A stretch of 64,000 nt of DNA from Crocinitomicaceae bacterium (GTDB taxonomy: Bacteria; Bacteroidota; Bacteroidia; Flavobacteriales_D; Crocinitomicaceae), in contig JAMLHA010000005.1 of NCBI GenBank assembly GCA_023957475.1, positions 1 through 64,000 of the forward strand. The letters run 5' to 3'. The position numbers and the translations under genes were made by a program. Shown here one piece after another: positions 1 through 7,368 of this stretch. The notes under the pieces were generated by a model. The model had not been told where the DNA came from. It ran no database searches and saw only the letters and a program-made list of their open reading frames with translations. The stretch's first letter is position 1. Each line of letters begins with the position of its first letter.

Positions 1-79
1 AAAATAGAATACAAAAATGCTTTTGTTCATTTTTTAACACAATTATTTTACTTTAAATGATCTAAAGTTGGTAGCGCAC

Positions 80-112
80 TTGCAACTTCTTAACGCTTCG
101 CTAAAGTTGCAA
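80..112. other. Inverted repeat upstream of relaxase, possible oriT
   Basis: The arms TTGCAACTT (80-88) and AAGTTGCAA (104-112) are perfect inverted repeats. They are followed by a GC-richer stretch (TGCGGTCTGCGACGC) and then the relaxase start 30 bases later. Origins of transfer of mobilizable elements commonly have an inverted repeat next to the nic site, just upstream of the relaxase gene. The nic position cannot be read from sequence alone. An operator or attenuator hairpin is an alternative. Confidence 0.3.
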
Positions 113-142
113 TGCGGTCTGCGACGCTTAAAAAACTTTATT

Positions 143-1072
143 ATGGCAAAATCATCCATTCACTTCGATGCTGTTAAACCAGCATCTGAAGCTCATAATT
201 ACCGAAAACAGGAATTGGATTATCTGATTCCGGAACTAAAAAATAATTTTGAAAACTGGTCTTTATCATCCATTGACGCCAAAACCAAAGAAATTTCTAA
301 GTTATGTAAACAGATTTCTGGAAGAAAACTTCAGAAAAATGCTGAACCAATAAAAGAAGCAGTTGTCAATCTTAATTCAAATCACACAATGGAGGATTTG
401 AAAAGGCTTGGAAATGTTCTAAAAGAACAATTCGGAATGGAATGTTTCCAGATTCATATTCACAGAGATGAAGGACATAGAGATAAAAATACGGGAGAAA
501 TAATCATCAATCACCATGCGCACATGCTGTTTGATTGGCAAGACAAGAAAAAAGGAACAATGCTTCGGTTGAAAAATCATGACCTGAGCAAAATTCAAAC
601 GGTTGTCGCTAACGCTTTAGGAATGGAAAGAGGTGAAATGCGAGTTAACTCCAACCGTGAACGGCTTGAAGCCATTGAATTTAAAGTATCCAAAGCGGAA
701 GAATACCTGAACGAAGTGAAGCAAGAAGCAAAACAGGTTTTAATCGATATGGTAGAGCTAAAGCAAGACAAAAATGAACTCCAGCAGCACTTGACTGATT
801 TGGAGCAAAAAAAAAATACAGTCAGAGAAAGAATTGAGGCAATTAGAAGAAGAAGAGAAAACAGAAACAGAGAAATTGATGATCGAATCAGAACAAAACT
901 ACGAGGCGAAAAAAACGGGATTTTTGAGTGGTCTGTTGAGCAGAACAAAATCGACCAACTCACAGACCAAGAGCTTGAAAGAGCAGTATTTCTCATTCGT
1001 CAAGATATTAGAAAAACTGAATCTGAAATTAATTACTCAACGATTCTTCGAGAAAATGAAAGGACAATCTAA
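143..1072 (+). CDS. Mobilization relaxase (MobA/MobV-like), probable frameshift
   Basis: This is a DNA relaxase-like mobilization protein that would nick an origin of transfer. The metal-binding histidine region is visible: HIHRDEGH at residues 105-112 followed by NHHAHMLFDW at 123-132, the H-x-D-E...H-x-H pattern of MobV-type relaxases. A long charged coiled coil follows. The start at 143 (MAKSSIHF) is preferred over a TTG at 68, because the intervening DNA is the inverted-repeat region. At 807-816 there is a run of ten A. Removing one A would join this frame to another open frame ending at 1151, which reads AKKTGFLSGLLSRTK and then more coiled coil. Either frame could be the native C-terminus; the break may be a mutation, a sequencing error or slippage. 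Confidence 0.75.
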   Translation: MAKSSIHFDAVKPASEAHNYRKQELDYLIPELKNNFENWSLSSIDAKTKEISKLCKQISGRKLQKNAEPIKEAVVNLNSNHTMEDLKRLGNVLKEQFGMECFQIHIHRDEGHRDKNTGEIIINHHAHMLFDWQDKKKGTMLRLKNHDLSKIQTVVANALGMERGEMRVNSNRERLEAIEFKVSKAEEYLNEVKQEAKQVLIDMVELKQDKNELQQHLTDLEQKKNTVRERIEAIRRRRENRNREIDDRIRTKLRGEKNGIFEWSVEQNKIDQLTDQELERAVFLIRQDIRKTESEINYSTILRENERTI

Positions 1073-1250
1073 TGCTTACCAGCTCGAACGAGAAGAACTC
1101 TCAAGAAAGAAGCACGACTCTGAGAAAAAAAATCAAGGTAGAGAACTATAGAAAAATATGGAAGTGTTTTTTCTTCCTAAAGCGGTTTTTTGGTGAAAAT
1201 AATTGGAGGAACACCCTTCATTATTTTAGAAATATCTATTTTGGGGATAT

Positions 1251-1511
1251 TTATCTTTTATCATTCATTTTCATATATTCAAAAAAGTCAACAAGTGTCA
1301 TCCCAAAATGATTAAGAATTTTCATAAGTGTCAGTAAAGTAATATTCTGACCATTTTCATAAGCACCATATTGAGAGCGGGACATTCCAATATCATATGC
1401 TAGATGATCATAATTAGAGTAGCCTTTTTCAATACGTAAACGCTTTAGAGCAGATGAAATTTGTGTCATCTGCTCTTTTTGATATTCTTCTATATTTTCT
1501 TCTTTTTTCAT
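1251..1511 (-). CDS. XRE-family helix-turn-helix regulator
   Basis: A small DNA-binding protein of 86 residues. A Cro/C1-type HTH spans about residues 15-75: ISSALKRLRIEKGYSNYDHL forms the first helices, MSRSQYGAYENGQN the recognition region. It is transcribed away from the lipoprotein gene at 1609, with about 97 bases between the two starts, so it may control its own promoter and that gene. No catalytic domain is present. The target is unknown. Confidence 0.8.
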   Translation of the reverse strand: MKKEENIEEYQKEQMTQISSALKRLRIEKGYSNYDHLAYDIGMSRSQYGAYENGQNITLLTLMKILNHFGMTLVDFFEYMKMNDKR

Positions 1512-1608
1512 GTATCCAAAAGAAGATTAAAGCCTATTAAAATACCACCTATTTAAAATTAGCCTGCTATAATTGTCTTTTTATTATATTTGAACTCAAA
1601 AAGGTACA

Positions 1609-2064
1609 ATGAGAACCATATTTTTCATATCGATTATTGCTTTGACTTTTGTTTCTTGTCAAAAACGAAAGGAAATCAAAGAATGGAAAAAGAAAGAAGG
1701 AGGCTATTTCTCTGAAGAGAGTTATTTGATTTATCAAGATCAAGACTTCACGCTTGAATTCAATGAAGTAAATATCAATGCTTCCGGAGTAACATTGTTT
1801 TCCAGTACTGAAAATTCTCGCTCCGTGAATTTTAGTGTTTATCACAAATCTCATAATGAGAACTCCAATTACCAATACAGACTTCAATTTAGTTCCATAA
1901 CAGGGTTTGAAATTACCTCACAAGGAGCTACTAACCAGCAGATATCGTTTGACCAATTTACAGCGGGAAGAGAATTTTATTTATCGTTCAACGGTAACAA
2001 TTTAACATTTACGATTATTAACCCTGATGGAGCAATAGACAATTTGTTGTTTCAAAAAAAGTAA
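1609..2064 (+). CDS. Small lipoprotein of unknown function
   Basis: The N-terminus MRTIFFISIIALTFVSCQ is a lipoprotein signal peptide with the lipobox FVSC, so the mature protein should be anchored by a lipidated cysteine at residue 17. The remaining 135 residues are polar, rich in Ser, Asn and Phe, with a predicted beta-rich pattern. I do not recognise a family. A TATATTTG -7 box lies at 1585-1592, 17 bases before the start. The next gene (2086) follows after 21 bases in the same direction and is also exported, so the two probably form an operon. Confidence 0.7.
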   Translation: MRTIFFISIIALTFVSCQKRKEIKEWKKKEGGYFSEESYLIYQDQDFTLEFNEVNINASGVTLFSSTENSRSVNFSVYHKSHNENSNYQYRLQFSSITGFEITSQGATNQQISFDQFTAGREFYLSFNGNNLTFTIINPDGAIDNLLFQKK

Positions 2065-2085
2065 CCAAAATCTAAACTATAAAAT

Positions 2086-2646
2086 ATGAAAATGAAAAAT
2101 CTACTTGGACTGATTGTACTATTTATGTCAGTTATGTCTTATTCACAAGATTGTGAAATGATTGTAGAAGAGAACAGAGTCTTAAAAACCAAATTAGCAA
2201 GTATAATCGATACAACACAAAATGCCCGGATAAAGTCATTTGATCCACATTTTAAAGTAGAAGTGAGTAGCGTAATTGGGTATAAGGAACAACAAGCAGT
2301 TGAAATTGTATTTGTGATTTCACACGACAAAGTACATCAGCAAGTTTGTCTTAATTTTAGTTCCAAAGATTTGAAAGCATACGATGAACAAGGAAACGTT
2401 TATGATACTAGCCATGGAAAGATTGGATCTCAACAGAATATAAATAATGGATATGACTCTTACGTATGTGATAAACTCCCCACTGGAATTCCAGTCAAAT
2501 CTGCCATCCGATTAAGAAAGGTTTTACCTTCCGTTGAAATAATAAAGAAAATCATTCTGAAAATTGGATATAGAGACTCTGATGGAAATCAATCGTATCA
2601 TTATGGGATGATTGAATTTGACAATCTAAAAATTACTTGGAAGTAA
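2086..2646 (+). CDS. Secreted hypothetical protein
   Basis: A 186-residue protein with a Sec signal peptide (MKMKNLLGLIVLFMSVMSYSQ, cleavage after SYS or SYSQ). The mature part has a short helical start (DCEMIVEENRVLKTKLASI) and then a beta-rich domain with three further cysteines. No known family is recognised. It follows the lipoprotein gene at 1609 closely and probably shares its transcript. Function unknown; an envelope location is all that can be inferred. Confidence 0.65.
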   Translation: MKMKNLLGLIVLFMSVMSYSQDCEMIVEENRVLKTKLASIIDTTQNARIKSFDPHFKVEVSSVIGYKEQQAVEIVFVISHDKVHQQVCLNFSSKDLKAYDEQGNVYDTSHGKIGSQQNINNGYDSYVCDKLPTGIPVKSAIRLRKVLPSVEIIKKIILKIGYRDSDGNQSYHYGMIEFDNLKITWK

Positions 2647-2682
2647 AATTCTATGATTACCCGAAAAGGAGTTATAAAAAGG

Positions 2683-2892
2683 TTACAGCAATTCTTTCAT
2701 TTCGATATCCATAGCAGTACATAGTTTTATCAGCCAAAGATACGAGGGATTGTATTGTCCTTTTTCAAGTCTTGAAATTGTGGATTCAGAAGAACCAAAC
2801 TTATCAGCAATTTCTAATTGCGTTAGTCCCTTTGAAAGTCTAATTTCTTTTACTCTTTTTCCTAGTTTGTCTAAATTAGAATCTTGTCTCAT
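2683..2892 (-). CDS. Short XRE-family transcriptional regulator
   Basis: A 69-residue protein that is almost entirely one Cro/C1-type HTH: LGKRVKEIRLSKGLTQLEIA, then FGSSESTISRLEKGQYNPS (recognition helix around SESTISRLE), then LIKLCTAMDIEMKELL. It is divergent from the gene at 2973. The intergenic region holds a perfect 7-base inverted repeat at 2925-2944, a likely operator. It probably represses itself and the pair of small genes to its right. Confidence 0.82.
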   Translation of the reverse strand: MRQDSNLDKLGKRVKEIRLSKGLTQLEIADKFGSSESTISRLEKGQYNPSYLWLIKLCTAMDIEMKELL

Positions 2893-2924
2893 AGGGCAAG
2901 TCTAAGAATAAAAATCTCTGACAG

Positions 2925-2944
2925 ACTTGACCTATAAGTCAAGT
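2925..2944. promoter_or_regulatory. Inverted-repeat operator in divergent promoter
   Basis: ACTTGAC (2925-2931) and GTCAAGT (2938-2944) are perfect inverted arms around six bases. A further CAAGTC half-site lies at 2896-2901 beside the regulator start. The location between a small XRE gene and a divergent gene is typical of an autoregulatory operator. No binding data can be inferred beyond that. Confidence 0.5.
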
Positions 2945-2972
2945 TGTTTTTATATATTTACATAAAAACTGT

Positions 2973-3260
2973 ATGAAAGAGAATATTATACATTTGATTC
3001 AGGATGATATTAAGATCTCAAAATTGATAAGTAATCTTCAAAATTTGGGTATATCAGCATGCAATTATTACTTGAATAATTCAAGGGTTATATTTAACTT
3101 AATGGGCATTCCGATAGAAGAAGAAACACAAGACTTATATCATAGAATGATTGAATTAGGATCCGATGCTGGAGAATCTAATTCATCTTCTAAGAATGTA
3201 GAAGAATTAGCAGAAGACATCTATAGCTTTCTCAAAATAACGGAAATGAAACTAAAATAA
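2973..3260 (+). CDS. Small hypothetical protein
   Basis: A 95-residue acidic, helix-rich protein (begins MKENIIHLIQDDIKISKLIS). It has no signal peptide or membrane segment. The middle contains LGISACNYYLNNSRVIFNLMGIP, and the end is rich in Glu and Ser. I do not recognise a family. It is followed after nine bases by another small gene and faces an XRE regulator across a palindromic operator. This arrangement resembles small stress or toxin-antitoxin-like modules, but no toxin fold is evident. Confidence 0.6.
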   Translation: MKENIIHLIQDDIKISKLISNLQNLGISACNYYLNNSRVIFNLMGIPIEEETQDLYHRMIELGSDAGESNSSSKNVEELAEDIYSFLKITEMKLK

Positions 3261-3269
3261 ATATACACT

Positions 3270-3593
3270 ATGGCTTCAAAAACAGACGATTTATTAGCGA
3301 CAAGACCAGGGAAGTATGTAGCTGATTATATAGATGATGTATATATCGATTACTCCTTTGGTCTTGATTTAACAGGGAGATTAGACGAATTGATGGAAGA
3401 AGCTATTGATATAGAAAACTCTATTGTTCGTCCTGTCGAAATGGAATTTTTCAAGAATAATCCTTTACCACATTCTGACAAGATTAAAAGAGAGTACAAT
3501 ACACTTATGCTGGAAACAAAAGAAAGGGTGAATCATGAACTTCGTTTGCTTATTGATGCAGAGATCGAGGTGTGGAAGACGGTTAAGAATTAA
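3270..3593 (+). CDS. Small hypothetical protein
   Basis: A 107-residue acidic, probably all-helical protein without export signals. Recognisable stretches are YVADYIDDVYIDYSFGLDL and a C-terminal helix ending in EIEVWKTVKN. It lies nine bases after the gene at 2973, so co-expression is likely. No family is recognised. Together with the preceding gene and the divergent XRE regulator it forms a compact three-gene unit of unknown role. Confidence 0.55.
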   Translation: MASKTDDLLATRPGKYVADYIDDVYIDYSFGLDLTGRLDELMEEAIDIENSIVRPVEMEFFKNNPLPHSDKIKREYNTLMLETKERVNHELRLLIDAEIEVWKTVKN

Positions 3594-3881
3594 TTTGTTC
3601 AAATACCTTTCCTTACTATTTGGCGTTAATACATTGGAATTAAAACAAAGATATGAGAATTGAGTTCAATGAGTTCAAGAAGAATGTTAGTTTATTCAAT
3701 CAAAGATCCGCAATTCCAAATCGTTTTAAGTAATGCCAAACTCACGTATTTACACCTAAACACCTAAGTATAAATACGCTGTTTTAACATCAGCCATAAA
3801 CTGTATTTCAAAATTTAGTAGCATTGTAACAGAATCAGACTATCAATAAAAGTATAAATAGCACATGTTTTTGATTTAAAA
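3594..3881. other. Intergenic stretch upstream of defence operon
   Basis: About 290 AT-rich bases without a convincing gene. It contains two copies of AAGTATAAATA (around 3768-3778 and 3849-3859). No RNA gene or terminator is obvious. The operators and promoter of the downstream operon begin directly after it. Confidence 0.5.
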
Positions 3882-3896
3882 TGAGAAATTCTCTCA
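3882..3896. promoter_or_regulatory. Upstream operator, TGAGA-N5-TCTCA
   Basis: TGAGAAATTCTCTCA is an inverted repeat with 5-base arms; flanking bases extend the symmetry to AAATGAGA...TCTCATTT. It has the same architecture as the site at 3931-3945, with centres 49 bases apart. It lies upstream of the promoter of the ten-gene operon. Confidence 0.6.
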
Positions 3897-3924
3897 TTTA
3901 TTTTAATTATTTAGTTGAATTTTG

Positions 3925-3932
3925 TATCTTTG
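3925..3932 (+). promoter_or_regulatory. Bacteroidetes -7 box of defence operon
   Basis: TATCTTTG matches TAnnTTTG exactly and lies 17 bases before the ATG at 3950. A clear -33 element is not visible. Its last two bases overlap the second operator, so a bound repressor would block transcription start. Confidence 0.6.
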
Positions 3933-3945
3933 AGAAAATTTCTCA
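3931..3945. promoter_or_regulatory. Operator at transcription start, TGAGA-N5-TCTCA
   Basis: TGAGAAAATTTCTCA is a perfect 7+1+7 palindrome overlapping the end of the -7 box and ending five bases before the ATG. Together with 3882-3896 it brackets the promoter, a layout suited to tight repression by a dimeric regulator. The regulator is not identified. Confidence 0.62.
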
Positions 3946-3949
3946 TATT

Positions 3950-5242
3950 ATGTTAATAGAATTCTCAGTAAGCAATTTTTTATCATTTAAGGATAGAAAC
4001 ACTCTAGACCTTACTGCTACCAGTATTAAAGAATATGAAGATTCAAATCTTTTCTCTTTGGAAAGATATGATTTGTTGAAAGGTGCAATTATCTATGGTG
4101 CAAACTCCAGTGGTAAAAGTAATTTTATCAAAGCAATGTCCACCATGAAGCGAATCATTTTCGAGTCATTTGAACAATCTTCTACTTCGGAATTAGACAT
4201 TACACCTTTTTTGTTAAGTACAGAAACTGAAAATACTCCGACACTCTTTGAAGTTGTTTTTGTTATTGACGAGGTACGTTACCGTTATGGCTTTGAAGTC
4301 AGTAATACAAGAGTAGAAGCAGAATGGCTGTTTGAAGCAACAAAAAAACTGGAAAAACCTTTGTTTTTGAGAGAAGCGGACGGAATTGAAGTAATGAAAG
4401 CCTTCCCGGAAGGAAAGGCATTGGAATCACGTACAAGACACAATGCTTTGTTTCTGTCAGTTGTAGATCAATTCAATGGAGAGACAGCAAAAAAAATCAT
4501 GCACTGGTTCAGTAACTTTAATACCATTTCAGGATTGAGCCATGAAGGATATAAGAGCATTACATTTACAATGCTCGAAAATCCGGTAACAAGTCCCGTT
4601 CTGAAAAAATTCTATAAAGAACTAGATTTAGGGTTTGAAGATATATCAATTTCCCAAAAACCATTCGATCCGAAAGAACTTCCTGCCGACATGCCGGAGG
4701 GATTAATAAAACAATTAATTACCGACTTGGAAGGTGCTTTTAGAATGGATATCAAAACAGTTCACAGCAAATATGATAATAACCATAACAAAGTGTGTGA
4801 GGTAGAATTTGATATGAGGGCTCAGGAATCATCCGGAACAAATAAATTATTCAACATTTCAGGTCCTGTATTCGATGTACTACACGATGGAGGAATTTTG
4901 ATTGTAGATGAATTGGATGCCAGTTTACACCCCTTATTGACATTGGCAGTCACAAAACTGTTCAATTCAAAAGAACTGAACCCGAAAAATGCACAGTTGA
5001 TTTTTGCAACACATGACACAAATTTATTGAACTACGGACATTACAGAAGAGACCAGATTTATTTTGTAGAGAAAGATCAGTACGGAGCATCTGAAATTTA
5101 TTCTCTGGTAGAATACAAAGAAGAAGGAAAAACAGTCCGTAAAGATCGTTCCTATGAAAAAGACTACATCGAAGGTCGATACGGTGCAATCCCGATAATC
5201 GGTAACATTTCAAATATTATTCCCACATGGCAAAAAGAGTAG
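3950..5242 (+). CDS. RloA-like AAA/ABC-type ATPase
   Basis: A SMC/OLD-like ATPase of 430 residues that probably acts as the ATP-dependent sensor or motor partner of the next gene. Walker A is GANSSGKS (residues 50-57), Walker B with the D-loop start is ILIVDELDASLH (about 313-325), and the switch histidine is in FATHD (about 353). The N-terminal MLIEFSVSNFLSFKD is typical of this family. The start at 3950 is preferred to an in-frame upstream ATG at 3881, because that one lies inside the operator and upstream of the -7 box. The gene overlaps the RloB-like gene by 16 bases. RloA and RloB were originally found in restriction-modification loci; ATPase-TOPRIM pairs are frequent in anti-phage systems. 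Confidence 0.82.
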   Translation: MLIEFSVSNFLSFKDRNTLDLTATSIKEYEDSNLFSLERYDLLKGAIIYGANSSGKSNFIKAMSTMKRIIFESFEQSSTSELDITPFLLSTETENTPTLFEVVFVIDEVRYRYGFEVSNTRVEAEWLFEATKKLEKPLFLREADGIEVMKAFPEGKALESRTRHNALFLSVVDQFNGETAKKIMHWFSNFNTISGLSHEGYKSITFTMLENPVTSPVLKKFYKELDLGFEDISISQKPFDPKELPADMPEGLIKQLITDLEGAFRMDIKTVHSKYDNNHNKVCEVEFDMRAQESSGTNKLFNISGPVFDVLHDGGILIVDELDASLHPLLTLAVTKLFNSKELNPKNAQLIFATHDTNLLNYGHYRRDQIYFVEKDQYGASEIYSLVEYKEEGKTVRKDRSYEKDYIEGRYGAIPIIGNISNIIPTWQKE

Positions 5243-5919
5243 AAATTTCGAAAGACAGGTTACAGCGTTTTTCGAGAAAAGACTCCAAGCGAAAAGTCAA
5301 TACCCGGAATAAACGCAAATATTACCTCATCGTATGCGAAGGTACCAAAACCGAGCCTAACTATTTTGAAGCATTGAAAGAAGATTTACCGAAAGGTGTA
5401 CTAACTGCTTATCAAATCGACATAGAAGGAACCGGCAGAAATACACGGTCATTGATCACTGAAGCAAAACGAATCAAAGAATCTTATCAGTATCAAACAG
5501 GTCGCCCGATAGACAAACTTTGGGTAGTCTTTGATAAAGACAGCTTTACGGCAAACGATTTCAATAGTGCCATACAACAATGTGATACCAGTGTTCCGAA
5601 AATTGGTTGTGCATGGAGTAATGAAGCATTTGAATTGTGGTACTTACTACATTTCAATTACTACAACACACCTATTGACAGAGCGAAATACCAAAAGCTG
5701 ATAGAACAAAACTTACAGCCAAAAGTTGGTAAAGCATACCGCTATCAGAAAAACAGCAGGGAAATGTATCAGCTGTTAAAGCAACACGGAGATCAGGAAA
5801 TGGCTATCCGCAATGCTGAACGCTTGACTCAACTATATGAAGGACAAAAAGATTATGCTAACCAAAACCCATGTACAATGGTGTTTGAGTTGGTGAAGGA
5901 ATTAAAAAAGTTAAAGTAA
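5227..5919 (+). CDS. RloB-like TOPRIM-domain protein
   Basis: A 230-residue RloB-family protein, predicted nuclease or TOPRIM-fold partner of the preceding ATPase. Acidic residues expected in a TOPRIM fold are visible: CEGTKTE (residues 37-43, conserved Glu38) and WVVFDKDSF (99-107, the D-x-D pair 103/105). The family signature SNEAFELWYLLHF follows at 131-143. The basic N-terminus suggests nucleic-acid contact. Its start overlaps the ATPase gene, implying translational coupling, and the MazG gene follows after 12 bases. The substrate (DNA or RNA) is unknown. Confidence 0.82.
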   Translation: MAKRVEISKDRLQRFSRKDSKRKVNTRNKRKYYLIVCEGTKTEPNYFEALKEDLPKGVLTAYQIDIEGTGRNTRSLITEAKRIKESYQYQTGRPIDKLWVVFDKDSFTANDFNSAIQQCDTSVPKIGCAWSNEAFELWYLLHFNYYNTPIDRAKYQKLIEQNLQPKVGKAYRYQKNSREMYQLLKQHGDQEMAIRNAERLTQLYEGQKDYANQNPCTMVFELVKELKKLK

Positions 5920-5931
5920 AGATATTTATAT

Positions 5932-6813
5932 ATGGAATTTACAGAATATCAAAAGAAAGCAAGTAAAACAATCCAAGACTATGCAAAGGGTAAGGAAACA
6001 AGTGCACTTATTCCTTTCTTGGGACTTATTGGTGAAGCAGGTTCAGTAATATCAGAGTTAAAAAAGAGTCTGAGGGATGGTGATGCGTACACAAATTACA
6101 ACAATAAATTAAAAGAAGAACTAGGTGATGTTCTTTGGTATATATCAACAATTGCAACTCAATACAACATAGATCTTGAAGATGTTGCAAAAACGAACTT
6201 GGACAAAATTCTTGACCGATTTGATTCATCATATAATGACTTCATTATTTACGACGAAAACTATCCAGAAGAAGAACAGTTTCCAAGAGAATTTGAGGTT
6301 GTTTTTGAAGTAATCAATCAAAAAGGAAAAGAAAAAGTAAGAATAATTGATAAAAATTCTGGGAAACAGTTAGGAGATGATATTACAGACAATTCACATC
6401 AAGATGATGGGTATCGATTTCATGACATTTTCCATTTTGGATATGTTGCATTTTTAGGTTGGTCTCCTGTTGTTAGAAAATTAATGTGTATAAAAAGGAA
6501 AAGCAATAATCAGGTCGATGAAGTTGAAGATGGAGCACGTGCTGCCATAACCGAAGAATTGATAAGTCTGTACATATATAATTACAGTTTGGATCATCAA
6601 TTATTTAAGTATAGTAGTAGCGTTGATACAGAAGTTTTAAAAACAATTCAAAAACTTGTAAGTGGAATAGAAGTGAGTAATTGTACGCAAAAACAATGGG
6701 AAACAGCAATCATTAACTCATATAAGGTTTATGACGAATTACGCAAACACAATGGCGGACGTGTTCTGGTAAGTATAAAAAACAGAAAATTAATTTATTT
6801 AGGAAAAAATTAA
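5932..6813 (+). CDS. MazG-like nucleotide pyrophosphohydrolase with MazG_C domain
   Basis: A 293-residue two-domain protein. Residues 1-97 are an all-alpha NTP pyrophosphohydrolase: GEAGSVISELKK at 34-45 and KEELGDVLWY at 61-70 give the E-x-x-x and E-x-x-D metal sites. Position 38 is Ser where classical MazG has Glu; Glu42 may substitute, and I recall Ser as common in this subfamily. The C-terminal part carries the MazG_C-type signature FHDIFHFGYVAFLGWSPVVR and EDGARAAITEE. It would hydrolyse a (d)NTP, a modified nucleotide or a nucleotide signal. The TIR gene follows after three bases, placing it in a TIR/SLOG operon. Confidence 0.82.
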   Translation: MEFTEYQKKASKTIQDYAKGKETSALIPFLGLIGEAGSVISELKKSLRDGDAYTNYNNKLKEELGDVLWYISTIATQYNIDLEDVAKTNLDKILDRFDSSYNDFIIYDENYPEEEQFPREFEVVFEVINQKGKEKVRIIDKNSGKQLGDDITDNSHQDDGYRFHDIFHFGYVAFLGWSPVVRKLMCIKRKSNNQVDEVEDGARAAITEELISLYIYNYSLDHQLFKYSSSVDTEVLKTIQKLVSGIEVSNCTQKQWETAIINSYKVYDELRKHNGGRVLVSIKNRKLIYLGKN

Positions 6814-6816
6814 GAC

Positions 6817-7368
6817 ATGGAAGGAGTAAACCGCGCCAAATTAGTAGAAAGATTGACAAGGCTCTTATCGGAAAACAAAGAAAAAGATGTGCCTTGTATT
6901 TTTATCAGTTATCAAAGGCGTGACGAAGATTACGCAGTAGAAGTTGCTAGTTATATAAAAGATCATCAAATTGACGTCTTTTTTGATTTGGATGATATTA
7001 ATCTTAAAAAGAGCAGAGATCCGAAATCTGTTACAAATTCAATAACTAGTGGTCTAAATAAATCAGATTATATGCTTGTCATTGTTTCACCTAGTACTTA
7101 CAATTCTCCTTGGGTTCCTTTTGAAATAGGTTATGCCTATGAAAATATGGAAGAGAAAATGAAAATACTACGACATAAAGATTTACCAAAAACAGGATTA
7201 CCAGAATATCTAAAAACTAAAGAAATATTGAATGGAACTCAATCTTTAAATCGGTTTTTAAATAGCGTAAGAAATAGCTTCTTTGTTTATGAATCAGTTC
7301 AAGAAAGAGATTCTATTAAATTATTCAGCAGTTCTAATCCTTTATCTAATTATTTATCTAACGAATGA
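6817..7368 (+). CDS. TIR-domain protein (first of four)
   Basis: A 183-residue TIR protein, presumably an NAD-consuming enzyme or signal producer. The domain begins at CIFISYQRRDEDYA (27-40). The box around the putative catalytic glutamate is YNSPWVPFEIGYA (95-107, Glu103). Residues 1-25 are a short helix. No other domain is present, so it may act with the neighbouring TIR and SLOG proteins. Its stop overlaps the next start by ATGA, suggesting coupled translation. Confidence 0.85.
   Translation: MEGVNRAKLVERLTRLLSENKEKDVPCIFISYQRRDEDYAVEVASYIKDHQIDVFFDLDDINLKKSRDPKSVTNSITSGLNKSDYMLVIVSPSTYNSPWVPFEIGYAYENMEEKMKILRHKDLPKTGLPEYLKTKEILNGTQSLNRFLNSVRNSFFVYESVQERDSIKLFSSSNPLSNYLSNE

Noticed and set aside
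595..996. Antisense open frame across the relaxase gene
   Set aside because: It is rich in Ser, Phe and Leu, as expected from the complement of a Glu/Lys-rich coiled coil, and shows no domain.
1072..1311. Open frame after the relaxase
   Set aside because: Aromatic low-complexity translation, starts within the relaxase end and overlaps the convergent XRE gene; no start signal or family.
3881..3949. Upstream extension of the RloA-like gene
   Set aside because: It would begin inside the first operator and upstream of the -7 box; family similarity begins at MLIEF.
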